A stretch of 64,000 nucleotides of DNA. Origin: Terebella lapidaria. Its lineage: Eukaryota > Annelida > Polychaeta > Terebellida > Terebellidae. Below, piece by piece: positions 11,339 to 20,200 of the stretch. The DNA lies in NCBI GenBank assembly GCA_949152475.1, contig OX424564.1, positions 30,068,165 through 30,132,164 of the forward strand, written 5' to 3'. Position 1 is the stretch's first letter. Every line of letters starts with the position of its first letter. Under the pieces are notes generated by a model. That model saw only the letters and a program-made list of their open reading frames with translations, made no database searches and was not told the origin of the DNA. The position numbers and the translations under genes are program-made.

Positions 11339-12850
11339 ATGAAAGAACAGTATGAATCCAAAATTGCACAACTGGAGAATGAGCTGCGAGAGACGAAACA
11401 AGGTTATGAAGCCACATCAAATCAGAATGACCTGACACGCTACGAAGACTATTCTGAACGAATGTCCATTATGGAGCATAAACTCGTAGCTCTTGAATCC
11501 AAGTTGGCCAATGTATCCACGAAGCTGAAAACAACAGAAGAAGTCTTGGCTGTCAAAGTAACAGAGATAAACTTCTTGAGGTCTGAACTGCAACAAATAA
11601 GTCTCAGAACGAATGCTTTAGACGTTAAAACGGAGTTTGTGAAACAGCTCAACAACCAACAGCTCTACTCGGAAGCAGTGAAAAAAGACCAAGGTCAATG
11701 CTCTGACATGATCAAAGGTCATCACTACCCAGGACCTGAACAGCATCCTAAACCATCAACAGAGACTCGACACAACCACCCACGAGTGTTGCCATTCCAG
11801 GGAGCTGGGTCTCCACTCTCCAATTTCTATGGAATAAAAAGTGGATTACATATCTTCAACGAAATCTTCGACTGTGCTGAAAAAGCATACCAGTTCGCGA
11901 AGGCTCGATATCTGGGAGCAAATGAAGATCATCTCCGCATGATCAAGGAAGCTGATCACCCAGCGCAAGCTAAACACCTGGGTGATGAAGTCCGTTCCAA
12001 TCAGGGCTGGGAATCTGAGAAGGTTGCTTACATGGGGAGAATTCTCGATGCCAAAGTTGAAGCTTGTCCAGAATTCCGAAGAACTCTCATTGATAGTGGC
12101 AACGCCATATTAGCGGAAGCTACGTTTAACTCTTTCTGGGGAACCGGGCTATCTGTGGTGGATACTCGAAATCGTCATCCAGACCAATGGCCTGGGGCAA
12201 ACACACTAGGTTTGCTGCTGATGTCCTTGCGCAAGAAGCTCACCCAAAATCATACTTACCACACCAACCATCACTCTCCACCCTCCCCCAGTTCCCATGC
12301 TGACACTGTACACCGGAACACACCAACACCACGTGTATTGATCTTGGGAGGATCCAATACCAGAAACATATCCAGCGAGAAATTTGCCACCAAACTCCAT
12401 GCGACCATTGACTGTACAGCCTACACATGCAACGATGCGGATGGTCTCCTGGCGAAGTACCAAAACTCGCAACCTGACGCCATTGTCCTACATCTTGGCA
12501 CGAACGATGCAAAAAGAGACAATAACCCCAGCTATGTATGCGCCGACATGATCGTCTCTGTGGTGAACAAGGCCCTGAGACTTTTCCCGAGAACAAAGGT
12601 TATTCTCTCTCCCATACTGCCTATACAGGACAGGAGGCTGGACATCAAGCGAAAAGACATAAACAGTTTCGTAAAAGAAAAGCTTCCTAACTCACCGAGA
12701 CTATCATTAGTTCAGTGTTATAACATATCTTCTATCAGCAATGGCATGTACAGACATCTGAGTGATGATATACATTTAACTACAGGTGGTACCAAAATGT
12801 TAGCGGCAGCATTTAAACGAGCCGTGCACCGTTCCATCTACAACTACTGA
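11339..12850 (+). CDS. LINE ORF1: coiled coil, NADAR domain, SGNH esterase domain
   Basis: The protein has 503 residues. Residues 1-110 are charged and heptad-like, a probable coiled coil for trimerisation or RNA binding. Residues about 150-302 form a NADAR (YbiA-like) domain, with LSNFY at 160-164, E181 in the EKAYQFAKA motif (the position of the family's catalytic Glu), NQGWESEKV at 221-229, FWGTG at 266-270 and NTLGLLLMSLR at 288-298. Known NADAR proteins act on ADP-ribose conjugates, including ADP-ribosylated guanine. Residues about 332-497 form an SGNH hydrolase domain: GGSN with S339, GTND with N389, and D476-x-x-H479. SGNH esterases are known in ORF1 of CR1/L2-type LINEs; the NADAR fusion is the odd part. 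The start is the first ATG after an in-frame TGA at 11315, only 35 bases into the element, so further 5' sequence may be missing. The frame is fully open. Confidence 0.9.
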   Translation: MKEQYESKIAQLENELRETKQGYEATSNQNDLTRYEDYSERMSIMEHKLVALESKLANVSTKLKTTEEVLAVKVTEINFLRSELQQISLRTNALDVKTEFVKQLNNQQLYSEAVKKDQGQCSDMIKGHHYPGPEQHPKPSTETRHNHPRVLPFQGAGSPLSNFYGIKSGLHIFNEIFDCAEKAYQFAKARYLGANEDHLRMIKEADHPAQAKHLGDEVRSNQGWESEKVAYMGRILDAKVEACPEFRRTLIDSGNAILAEATFNSFWGTGLSVVDTRNRHPDQWPGANTLGLLLMSLRKKLTQNHTYHTNHHSPPSPSSHADTVHRNTPTPRVLILGGSNTRNISSEKFATKLHATIDCTAYTCNDADGLLAKYQNSQPDAIVLHLGTNDAKRDNNPSYVCADMIVSVVNKALRLFPRTKVILSPILPIQDRRLDIKRKDINSFVKEKLPNSPRLSLVQCYNISSISNGMYRHLSDDIHLTTGGTKMLAAAFKRAVHRSIYNY

Positions 12851-12888
12851 TATGTTGCAGACCGTTTAACGAATCACGTAAATTATGC

Positions 12889-15800
12889 ATGGAAATGGCT
12901 GATCATACTAATATGAATTGCATGTATATATGTGGTATCTGTGCACGTCATATTGAAACACACATGTTGACATGTACTCAATGTGATACTCATTTTCATA
13001 AAGTTTGCTCAAATACTGATGTTGTCGACAATGATGAGTGGGTCTGTTTAGACTGTGAGTGTGACATTTTACAATCTTCCGACGAAAGCGAGGACCATAC
13101 TTATAGCTCTGATGACTCTGACTTTATTACCAATAAAGGTCTGACACTGAATTTCGAGCCGTTCGCTCATACAGAGGTCAGAGATCACACTTGGGGTGCT
13201 GATATAGATCCTGACAACAATTGGTACAAAGATTTGCAAGTTGATAGCTTATATTACGATTGCAATCAACTGAAAGAACTGTCAGCTGAGCCTGGCGAAT
13301 CGAAAGATGCATTTTCTATCATACATTTCAATTGTCGAAGTATATATAGTAACTTCGAAAAGATGAAAAATATATTAAATTTATATCCCCAAAATTTCAG
13401 CGTCGTCGCAGTGACTGAGACTTGGTTACATGAGGAAGATTGTGATTTGTTCCAATTACCTGGATACTCGGCATCATATAATTGTCGTGAGAATAAGAGA
13501 GGTGGTGGTACTGCCATTTTTGTTCGCAACGATTTGCCCTTTGAATTAATATTGGATGTAAATAGTTTTGATAGTCATGGAGTGGAGATGACGATGGTGG
13601 ATTTATCATTGTCTAACCACAAGCGCATCGCGATCGCCTGTATTTATAGATCACCTGGGATGCAAATGGTTGCTTTTAACGAGATGTTCAGATTATTTCT
13701 AAAAAAGTACAACAAACGTCGACACAGTTTATACATATGCGGTGATTTTAATATCAATTTACTACAGTACGAATCACATGCAGATACGAACGATTTTGTC
13801 AACAATTTATACAGTGAAGGATTTTATCCTACGATAACAAGACCGACGCGAATAACACATCATAGTAACACATTGATTGATAATATATTTACAAATGAAC
13901 GAAACTCGTGCCTAAAAAGCGCCGTCCTAATGTGTGACATAAGCGATCACCTACCAATTTTACTCTTTGTTGATTATGGGTTGATGAAATCGAAAACAGC
14001 TAAAGAATATATATATACCAGAGAAGTGAGGGAGCACAACATTGCAATTTTAAACAACAATTTGAAATCTACTGATTGGGCAGAAGTTTATTATGAAAAT
14101 GATGTAAATAGTGCTTTCTGTAAATTTAGCAAACTTTTCGGAGAAATGTATGATAAATGTTGCCCCGTCACGGTTAAAACTAAATATAGTAAAAAACGAG
14201 ATAACAAACCTTGGATAACACCCTCGCTCATCAATGCATGCAAAAAGAAAAATGCACTTTATAAGCAGTTCTTGAAGTGCAGAACTAAAGAATCAGAAGA
14301 TAGGTACAAGCGATACAAAAATAAATTGACACATATATTAAGACGTTGTGAAAGGGATTATTATTCTGATAAACTTGAGGAATGTAAGTGTGACATTAAA
14401 AAAATGTGGAAAACACTCAATTCAATAACAGGGAGGAGGGGCGTGTCAGCGAGTTATCCTTCTGAATTTATTTCGGATGGAACTAGGGTATCCGAAAGCA
14501 AAGAAATTTCAAATGGTTTTAACGATTTTTTGGTTAATATTGGGCCGAATTTAGCGAACAATATATCAAATTGTGACACGAACAATTTCACTACATATCT
14601 AGATGAGAAAGTGTCAAACACAATGTTTCTTGAACCTTGTAGTGAAACAGAAATTCTAAATATAATAAAAAGATTCAAAAGCTCTAAGGGGTATGATGGT
14701 ATTGACATGACATTAGTGAAGAAAACAAGCTACTCGATAGTCGGCCCTTTAACTTATTTAATCAACAAATCGTTTGAAATGGGAATCTTCCCTGATAATT
14801 TTAAAACTGCGCGAGTAATCCCATTATTCAAGTCTGGAAATCCAAGCTCGTTTACCAATTACCGCCCAATCTCCTTATTGACACAATTTTCAAAAATTAT
14901 CGAAAAAGCCTTTAATTTAAAGCTTGTCGCATTTCTGGATTCTAAACAAATATTGAAATCATGTCAGTACGGCTTTCGAAAACAGCACTCAACTTTCATG
15001 GCATTAATTGACCTGGTTGAAGAAATAACCAACGCGCTTGACAAATCTAGAATAAGTGTGGGAATTTTCATAGATTTAAAAAAGGCCTTTGACACCATAG
15101 ATCACGATATACTTATACAGAAACTACATTATTACGGGATACGGGGTAAAGTGAACGATTGGATAGCAAGTTATCTAACAAACAGAAAACAATTTGTGTC
15201 CTTTAAAAATACAAACTCTGATTTGCAAAATATCAAATGCGGGGTTCCGCAAGGATCAATATTGGGACCCACTTTATTTCTCATTTACATTAATGATCTA
15301 GCCAATGCATCAAAATTACTTAAATTTGTTCTGTTTGCTGACGACACTAACCTACTTTATTCAGGAGAAAACGTTGTCGACACAAACCGTGAAATTTCTA
15401 ATGAAATGTCAAAATTGAATAAATGGTTCAAAAGTAACAAACTATCATTAAATTTATCTAAAACTAATTACATGGTGTTCGGAACCAGAAAAGATACAGA
15501 AACCATTCGCATTAACATAGATGGATGTAATATTGATAGGGTAAACTCAACAAAATTTCTCGGCGTGCACATAGACAGCAAAATAACCTGGAAAGTTCAT
15601 ATAAAGAACCTAATGAATAAAGTCTCGAAAAACATAGGTATTATTTATAGAACCAAACATTTATTAAACAAACATGCATTACGAACCTTATATAATACAC
15701 TCATTATGCCGTACCTAACATACTGCTGTGAAATTTGGGGCAACAATTACCACTCTAGACTTACACCTTTAACAATACTGCAAAAAAAAGCTATCAGAAT

Positions 15801-15912
15801 TATTAGCAGATCAAACTTCCTAGATCACACTCAACCGATATTTTCTCAGTACAAGGCCTTGATGGCATACGGGCCTATTATACAAATTAGAATCGCTAGG
15901 AATCAATGGTAA
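12889..15912 (+). CDS. LINE ORF2: PHD finger, APE-like endonuclease, reverse transcriptase (interrupted)
   Basis: The host part of the frame runs to 15862, about 991 codons; the last codons belong to the nested element. Residues 15-56 are a PHD finger in C4HC3 spacing (C15, C18, C29, C32, H37, C40, C53, C56). Residues about 140-360 are an exonuclease/endonuclease/phosphatase-type nicking endonuclease with N148, E177, GDFN (D286) and SDH (D353, H354). Reverse transcriptase motifs follow: NYRPISLL (657-664), the first catalytic Asp in FIDLKKAFD (727-735), GVPQGSILGP (785-794) and FADD (816-819). ORF2 would nick target DNA and prime reverse transcription from it. It is broken by a LINE insertion at 15862/15863; the rest of its C-terminus lies at 17521-17826. 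The start is the first ATG after the ORF1 stop. Confidence 0.9.
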   Translation: MEMADHTNMNCMYICGICARHIETHMLTCTQCDTHFHKVCSNTDVVDNDEWVCLDCECDILQSSDESEDHTYSSDDSDFITNKGLTLNFEPFAHTEVRDHTWGADIDPDNNWYKDLQVDSLYYDCNQLKELSAEPGESKDAFSIIHFNCRSIYSNFEKMKNILNLYPQNFSVVAVTETWLHEEDCDLFQLPGYSASYNCRENKRGGGTAIFVRNDLPFELILDVNSFDSHGVEMTMVDLSLSNHKRIAIACIYRSPGMQMVAFNEMFRLFLKKYNKRRHSLYICGDFNINLLQYESHADTNDFVNNLYSEGFYPTITRPTRITHHSNTLIDNIFTNERNSCLKSAVLMCDISDHLPILLFVDYGLMKSKTAKEYIYTREVREHNIAILNNNLKSTDWAEVYYENDVNSAFCKFSKLFGEMYDKCCPVTVKTKYSKKRDNKPWITPSLINACKKKNALYKQFLKCRTKESEDRYKRYKNKLTHILRRCERDYYSDKLEECKCDIKKMWKTLNSITGRRGVSASYPSEFISDGTRVSESKEISNGFNDFLVNIGPNLANNISNCDTNNFTTYLDEKVSNTMFLEPCSETEILNIIKRFKSSKGYDGIDMTLVKKTSYSIVGPLTYLINKSFEMGIFPDNFKTARVIPLFKSGNPSSFTNYRPISLLTQFSKIIEKAFNLKLVAFLDSKQILKSCQYGFRKQHSTFMALIDLVEEITNALDKSRISVGIFIDLKKAFDTIDHDILIQKLHYYGIRGKVNDWIASYLTNRKQFVSFKNTNSDLQNIKCGVPQGSILGPTLFLIYINDLANASKLLKFVLFADDTNLLYSGENVVDTNREISNEMSKLNKWFKSNKLSLNLSKTNYMVFGTRKDTETIRINIDGCNIDRVNSTKFLGVHIDSKITWKVHIKNLMNKVSKNIGIIYRTKHLLNKHALRTLYNTLIMPYLTYCCEIWGNNYHSRLTPLTILQKKAIRIISRSNFLDHTQPIFSQYKALMAYGPIIQIRIARNQW
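15851..15862. repeat. Target-site duplication, left, of nested LINE
   Basis: ACAAGGCCTTGA matches 17513-17524 exactly. Bases beyond either copy differ. Confidence 0.9.
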
Positions 15913-17281
15913 TCTTTTAACATGGTTCAGAAATTATCTCCATGATAGAAAACAGAGAGTTGTAATAAATGGGAAAAGTTCCGAACTAATAGATATTCAT
16001 GCTGGAGTTCCCCAGGGGTCAATACTAGGCCCTCTTTTATTTCTAGTATTTGTAAATGACATTGTCCAGGATATTGGAACCGACATATTTTTATATGCTG
16101 ATGATTCAACGTTGATGAAAGTTATTCATGATCCAATTCATAGCATATACGAGTTAAACTCGGACCTATGTAAACTAGAATATTGGGCAACTCAGTGGGC
16201 TGTGCAATTCAGCGCCCAGAAAACTGAACATATGATCATATCCAAAAAGCGTGGACCAAGTAATTACCCAGTATTACGTTTCTTCAACACCGATATTCAA
16301 AGGGTGTATGAACACAATCACCTGGGGGTGTTGATGAATCACAAAATGTCCTGGGAACCCCATATTCAATCTCGGATTGATAAATGTGCACCAATGACAA
16401 ATATGCTTGCACGACTATCACGAGTGCTTCCTCGCCGATGCAGGGAACAAATATATATTTCATACATAAGGCCAGTGCTTGAATTCGGCTGCCTATTGTA
16501 TGACAACAGCCCAGAAAGTTCATCTCAATTGATAGAAAAAACCCAAAGAACGGCAGGTCTTATAGTCACTGGTGCTTACCGTCATACTGCTCATACCTCT
16601 CTGCTAACTGAACTGGGCTGGCCTACCCTTCAGGACAGAAGGAAATATTATAAATTGACATTACTTCACAAAATTCAGTGCGGAAGATCACCACAGTATC
16701 TTCGTGACTGCCTGGAGTCCATGCATCCACCACTCCCTTATTCCTTGCGTAACGCTGCAAACTTGCGTGTTCCCGCGGCAAGAACATCATACCTCGCAAA
16801 TTCCTTCTTCCCGTCAACCGCTCGCTTATGGAATAAGATTCCGGTATCAATACGTTCGATACCTAGTAACAACTCATTCAAAGTTAAATTAAAACATATG
16901 ATTTTTCCAGCTAAAAACAAACTGTTCTCATATGGAACAGGTCACGGTCAGGTAAATTTGAGCCAAATTAGGATGGGCCTCAGTGGTCTTAACAGACATC
17001 GGCACAATTACCACTTTATCGACGATCCTCGCTGTATGACTTGCGGTCACTGCGATGAAGACATCAATCATTACTTCTTGGTGTGTCCCACCTATGACGA
17101 ACAAAGACATATATTATTCAATTCCGTGTCGGCAATCATACAAGACTTCAGTGACCTTGACTCTACTCAACTCCTTGATATTTTAACTACTGGTTCGCAT
17201 TTACTCGACTTTCCATCCAATAGCAAAATTTTCGACGCTGTTTTCATATATATACTCAATTCCAAGAGATTCCTATCATAG
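15863..17281 (+). CDS. Partial LINE reverse transcriptase and C-terminal domain
   Basis: The frame has no start codon because the element is truncated, but it is open from the junction to TAG at 17279-17281; the first internal ATG is at 16112. It encodes the second half of a reverse transcriptase, with GVPQGSILGPLLFLVF (about 16004-16051) and the catalytic YADD (about 16094-16105), then thumb and connection regions. Near 17034 there is a C-terminal cysteine/histidine cluster CMTCGHCDEDINHYFLVC, typical of LINE ORF2 tails. No RNase H domain is visible. The frame is uninterrupted, which suggests a recent insertion, but without its endonuclease half it is a dead copy. Confidence 0.85.
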   Translation, partial: WHTGLLYKLESLGINGNLLTWFRNYLHDRKQRVVINGKSSELIDIHAGVPQGSILGPLLFLVFVNDIVQDIGTDIFLYADDSTLMKVIHDPIHSIYELNSDLCKLEYWATQWAVQFSAQKTEHMIISKKRGPSNYPVLRFFNTDIQRVYEHNHLGVLMNHKMSWEPHIQSRIDKCAPMTNMLARLSRVLPRRCREQIYISYIRPVLEFGCLLYDNSPESSSQLIEKTQRTAGLIVTGAYRHTAHTSLLTELGWPTLQDRRKYYKLTLLHKIQCGRSPQYLRDCLESMHPPLPYSLRNAANLRVPAARTSYLANSFFPSTARLWNKIPVSIRSIPSNNSFKVKLKHMIFPAKNKLFSYGTGHGQVNLSQIRMGLSGLNRHRHNYHFIDDPRCMTCGHCDEDINHYFLVCPTYDEQRHILFNSVSAIIQDFSDLDSTQLLDILTTGSHLLDFPSNSKIFDAVFIYILNSKRFLS

Positions 17282-17457
17282 TGCCTAATATATGATTGTA
17301 GGAAAAAATTGACTATGCTCTGCCAAACATTTGACCTGTTTTTTAATGTATTTTTCATGTATATAAGATTGTTTGTTTGCTATCCATGCACAATTATTGT
17401 AATGATAAATGTGGAAATTACCTTGTGCCATTTTAATGGCGTGTAAGATCCACTTGA

Positions 17458-17463
17458 AATAAA
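17458..17463 (+). terminator. Polyadenylation signal of nested LINE
   Basis: AATAAA lies 8 bases upstream of the A run that forms the 3' end of the nested element. Confidence 0.75.
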
Positions 17464-17467
17464 TATT

Positions 17468-17471
<4 letters not shown>

Positions 17472-17512
<41 letters not shown>
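17472..17512 (+). repeat. Poly(A) tail of nested LINE
   Basis: About 40 uninterrupted A residues end directly at the right target duplication. The length suggests little decay since insertion. Confidence 0.9.
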
Positions 17513-17514
<2 letters not shown>

Positions 17515-17524
17515 AAGGCCTTGA
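17513..17524. repeat. Target-site duplication, right, of nested LINE
   Basis: This second copy of ACAAGGCCTTGA restores the host ORF2 sequence after the insertion. Confidence 0.9.
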
Positions 17525-17826
17525 AACTAGATGATTTAATAAAACTTAAAACTATGGAAATTATTTACAGAGCTCTCAAAGATGAATTGCCAAATAGATT
17601 ACAAGAAATAGTAACTAATCAACAACGCAATCATGAATACAATACCAGAGGAAAACATACTCTCAAAAGTTACCTCTGTAGAACAAATTACAAAAGAATG
17701 ACAACTATAAATGTGGGATTGCTAGGGTGGGGCAGTTTACCGAAAGACATTATAAATAGTGAACATTTGCTCAAATTCAAACGTACCTACAAGAAAACAT
17801 TAATTGAGCAATATCATTGTAACTAA
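17521..17826 (+). pseudogene. C-terminal fragment of host LINE ORF2
   Basis: These are 101 codons in register with the frame that stops at the nested insertion (the ACAAGGCCTTGA copy is read in the same phase on both sides). The fragment has the usual LINE C-terminal pattern, a YNTR motif followed by GWGSLP, and ends at TAA 17824-17826. It has no start of its own and is stranded by the insertion. Confidence 0.85.
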
Positions 17827-18460
17827 TATAGTATTCATACTCGTATCCGCGTGTGATTCATATGATTCATATAATATTATTTATCGATTGTCAAGCTAGC
17901 TAATGTATTGTTAAGTAGGTATTTATTACATGACATATGTATGTGTGTGTGTGTCAAGTTGTCAAGTTAGTTATATGTTAAGTATGTATTTATTACATGA
18001 CATATGTATGTGTGTGTGTGGGGGGGGGGGGGGGTAGTTTGGTGTGGAAGTATGTGTGTGGGTGTCTGTGGATATGGGAGGGAAGATGTGAATGGGTGGG
18101 TGGTGCAGGTGTAGGTGAATATATGTGTGTGTAGGTGGGTGTGGGTGTATGGGTGAACCTGCGCATTGGGTGTATGGAAGAAAGGGTAGTCAATTATATG
18201 TTGAATTGGTGAGTTAGGTGTTGTTGCTGTGTTTTTTTTCGTTTTTTTTTTTTTTGTTTTTTTTTTGTTTTTGTTTTTTCTCAATTAAATCTGTGTTGTA
18301 TTTGAATTGTGGTGGTGGTGTTGGGGCTTTGGGATGGGAAACTTTATGTCTTAGTGGGAAAGGTCAGGGAATACCATGTACATAAGTTTTGCAAACTTCA
18401 GGTATTCACCTTTCAACATGTACACTTATATATTGTCTTAATTGTTATTGTTGAATAAAC

Positions 18461-18512
<52 letters not shown>
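17827..18512 (+). repeat. Host LINE 3' region with simple repeats and TGAT tail
   Basis: This 3' untranslated region holds GT-rich runs (about 17940-18160), a G run near 18020-18033, T runs near 18230-18280, and AATAAA near 18455. It ends in about eleven TGAT units (18463-18512), the element's terminal tail. The open frames on the minus strand here are low complexity and are not genes. Confidence 0.8.
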
Positions 18513-20200
18513 CGAATAAGCGAGATCAGCATTCCCGAAATTGGTGGATAAACAAAAGCACATGTTTGGTTTTACACGCGTTCAAATCTGAGACGAAGGG
18601 CTTATCTCTGCAAAGTTTGACGTTTTTTCTTCAGACAACAAAGTCACATGATTTTGTTCATCCACCAAAATAACGTTTTAGAGACACATAGATATGAAAA
18701 TTATGTTGATTGGTTTTGCAGCATTGGTTGTAATTTTGTCCAATATATAAAATGAAATGTAAGAATTGGATCATGATATGGGTACGATAACCTTAAAAGC
18801 ATTGGCACATCATACTGATAAAATGCCACATCGATATTTTCATCTCCATAACAATTGGTGCACAAAAAATACTTACTTTATTCATCATCATAATATCGTG
18901 AGCCCCATGAGAGTTTTGAGATCGATGGCCTATATACACAACGCGCCTGTGGCTATTTTTTTGGTATTATTGTATGATTGTCGAGGTGCATTTTTAATTA
19001 TTATCCTCTTGTGGGGCATACATTTATTTGTAATGGCACCATATGACATTTTCCCCGTGTAACGTTATCTGATCATCAGTTCATGAACCACCAAGTTGCA
19101 TTGGCGAATCTAAATTTCCTTGCCATTCATCTGCCATTATGAAGTTAATCACCCCTACAAATCCCCGAAACATTGTCGTAACTGTATAAAAAATGAATGG
19201 GATCGTGGTGTCATGCGTCAGTACTGTTACCTTTTTCACACAACTGAAAACTGACGACCATAACCCTGAGCACAATTCACAAATAGCAATAGCAGAATGA
19301 AGCAAAGACGTATTGGATACACACGTGGGGGAGCCGTCATAAAATGGAGGAGAATCTTATAAAAACGAGTCTCCCATAAAAACGAGTGTGTTATCAGCCT
19401 TCTCCCGGCAATGTAATAAATTGCTATATCTTATTCTATCCTACCTCGTGTTTTTTAATTGTTCCTCTATCGCTTTCACTCACAAGGATAAGAATAACAT
19501 ACGCCTTTCCTCGAGGGACCCACACACATACCTGCAGAATATGAGAATATAAGTATTCTGATGCCCAGAGTGTATCAATTTTGATACATCATTATTTGGA
19601 AACATCTTTGTATGGTCCCCATTTATTGTTGTAAAAAACTACCTGAAAACGCACCGTAATTCTTGCAGCAAAATAAATATTTATCGCATATAAAACTTGT
19701 ATTTTTTGTATCATATATTCATTAATGGTCACTACAAAAACCCATTCCCAGTCCATTGACGTACCTCTTGTCATGCAACATTGGACATGATATACCACGA
19801 TAAAAATGGATGATGTGCATTACTCAGTCATAAACACGTACGGACTTTCTGTATAAGTAAGGAAAGTAGGCTTCGGGTTGCTAGACCTTTCATAAACAAA
19901 AACTTCCTGTTGGATGATAGGTGAACATATTGATCCAATCACCAAAATATGGATAATTTAAGCTCAAACCTTGAACTGCACATACTGTAAAGCGAACAAT
20001 TAATTCAGCGATTTCATGGTTGTAGGCCTACGATATGATGTCATAACATTTTGTACATTTGGAAAAATCAGAAACGTTGCTCGTTTAGGATGGAAACTAC
20101 CAATATACATGACACCTGCCGTGCCCGTGTACCAAGAAATTTGGCGCAAGTTCAGCACTGGTTACAACAGTCTCATGGCTCGAAGTTGAAAGCATAACAG
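18513..20200. repeat. Alpha repeat, copy 3
   Basis: It starts at the LINE 3' junction, where it continues the delta segment that ends at 11303. It parallels 33323-34900 throughout and 1500-2640 over its middle part. No gene is supported. Confidence 0.7.
18541..18668. repeat. 128-bp inverted-repeat element, MITE candidate, copy 1
   Basis: TTGGTGGATAAACAAAA at 18541-18557 is matched by its near complement TTTTGTTCATCCACCAA at 18652-18668. The same 128-bp structure is at 33349-33476, as part of the duplicated block. No clear target duplication was found, so it may be only a hairpin-forming segment. Confidence 0.45.

Larger units (their letters stand above)
15863..17512 (+). mobile_element. 5'-truncated LINE nested in ORF2
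   Basis: The insertion of 1650 bp is bounded by a perfect 12-bp target duplication. It begins in mid-reverse-transcriptase, just upstream of a GLLYKLESLG motif, and ends in AATAAA (17458-17463) plus an A run of about 40 (17472-17512). The element belongs to a different family from its host: it has a poly(A) tail rather than a TGAT tail, and distinct reverse transcriptase and C-terminal sequence. 5' truncation is the usual outcome of target-primed reverse transcription. Confidence 0.95.
11304..18512 (+). mobile_element. NADAR/SGNH/PHD non-LTR retrotransposon
   Basis: This is a two-ORF LINE. ORF1 (coiled coil, NADAR, SGNH) is followed after 38 bp by ORF2 (PHD finger, endonuclease, reverse transcriptase), then a 3' untranslated region and a terminal run of TGAT units. 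The allelic-like empty site in the sister repeat (33322, reading CCATGTGAATAAGCG) brackets the insertion; at most a 4-bp CGAA duplication flanks it. Domain content and the tetranucleotide tail point to the CR1/L2-like part of the Jockey superfamily. Without the nested element it is about 5.55 kb. ORF2 is broken by that insertion, so this copy cannot make a complete ORF2 protein. Confidence 0.9.

Noticed and set aside
17967-18284. 105-codon minus-strand frame rich in Lys, Thr and His
   Set aside because: It is translated from GT, G and T simple repeats in a LINE 3' untranslated region.
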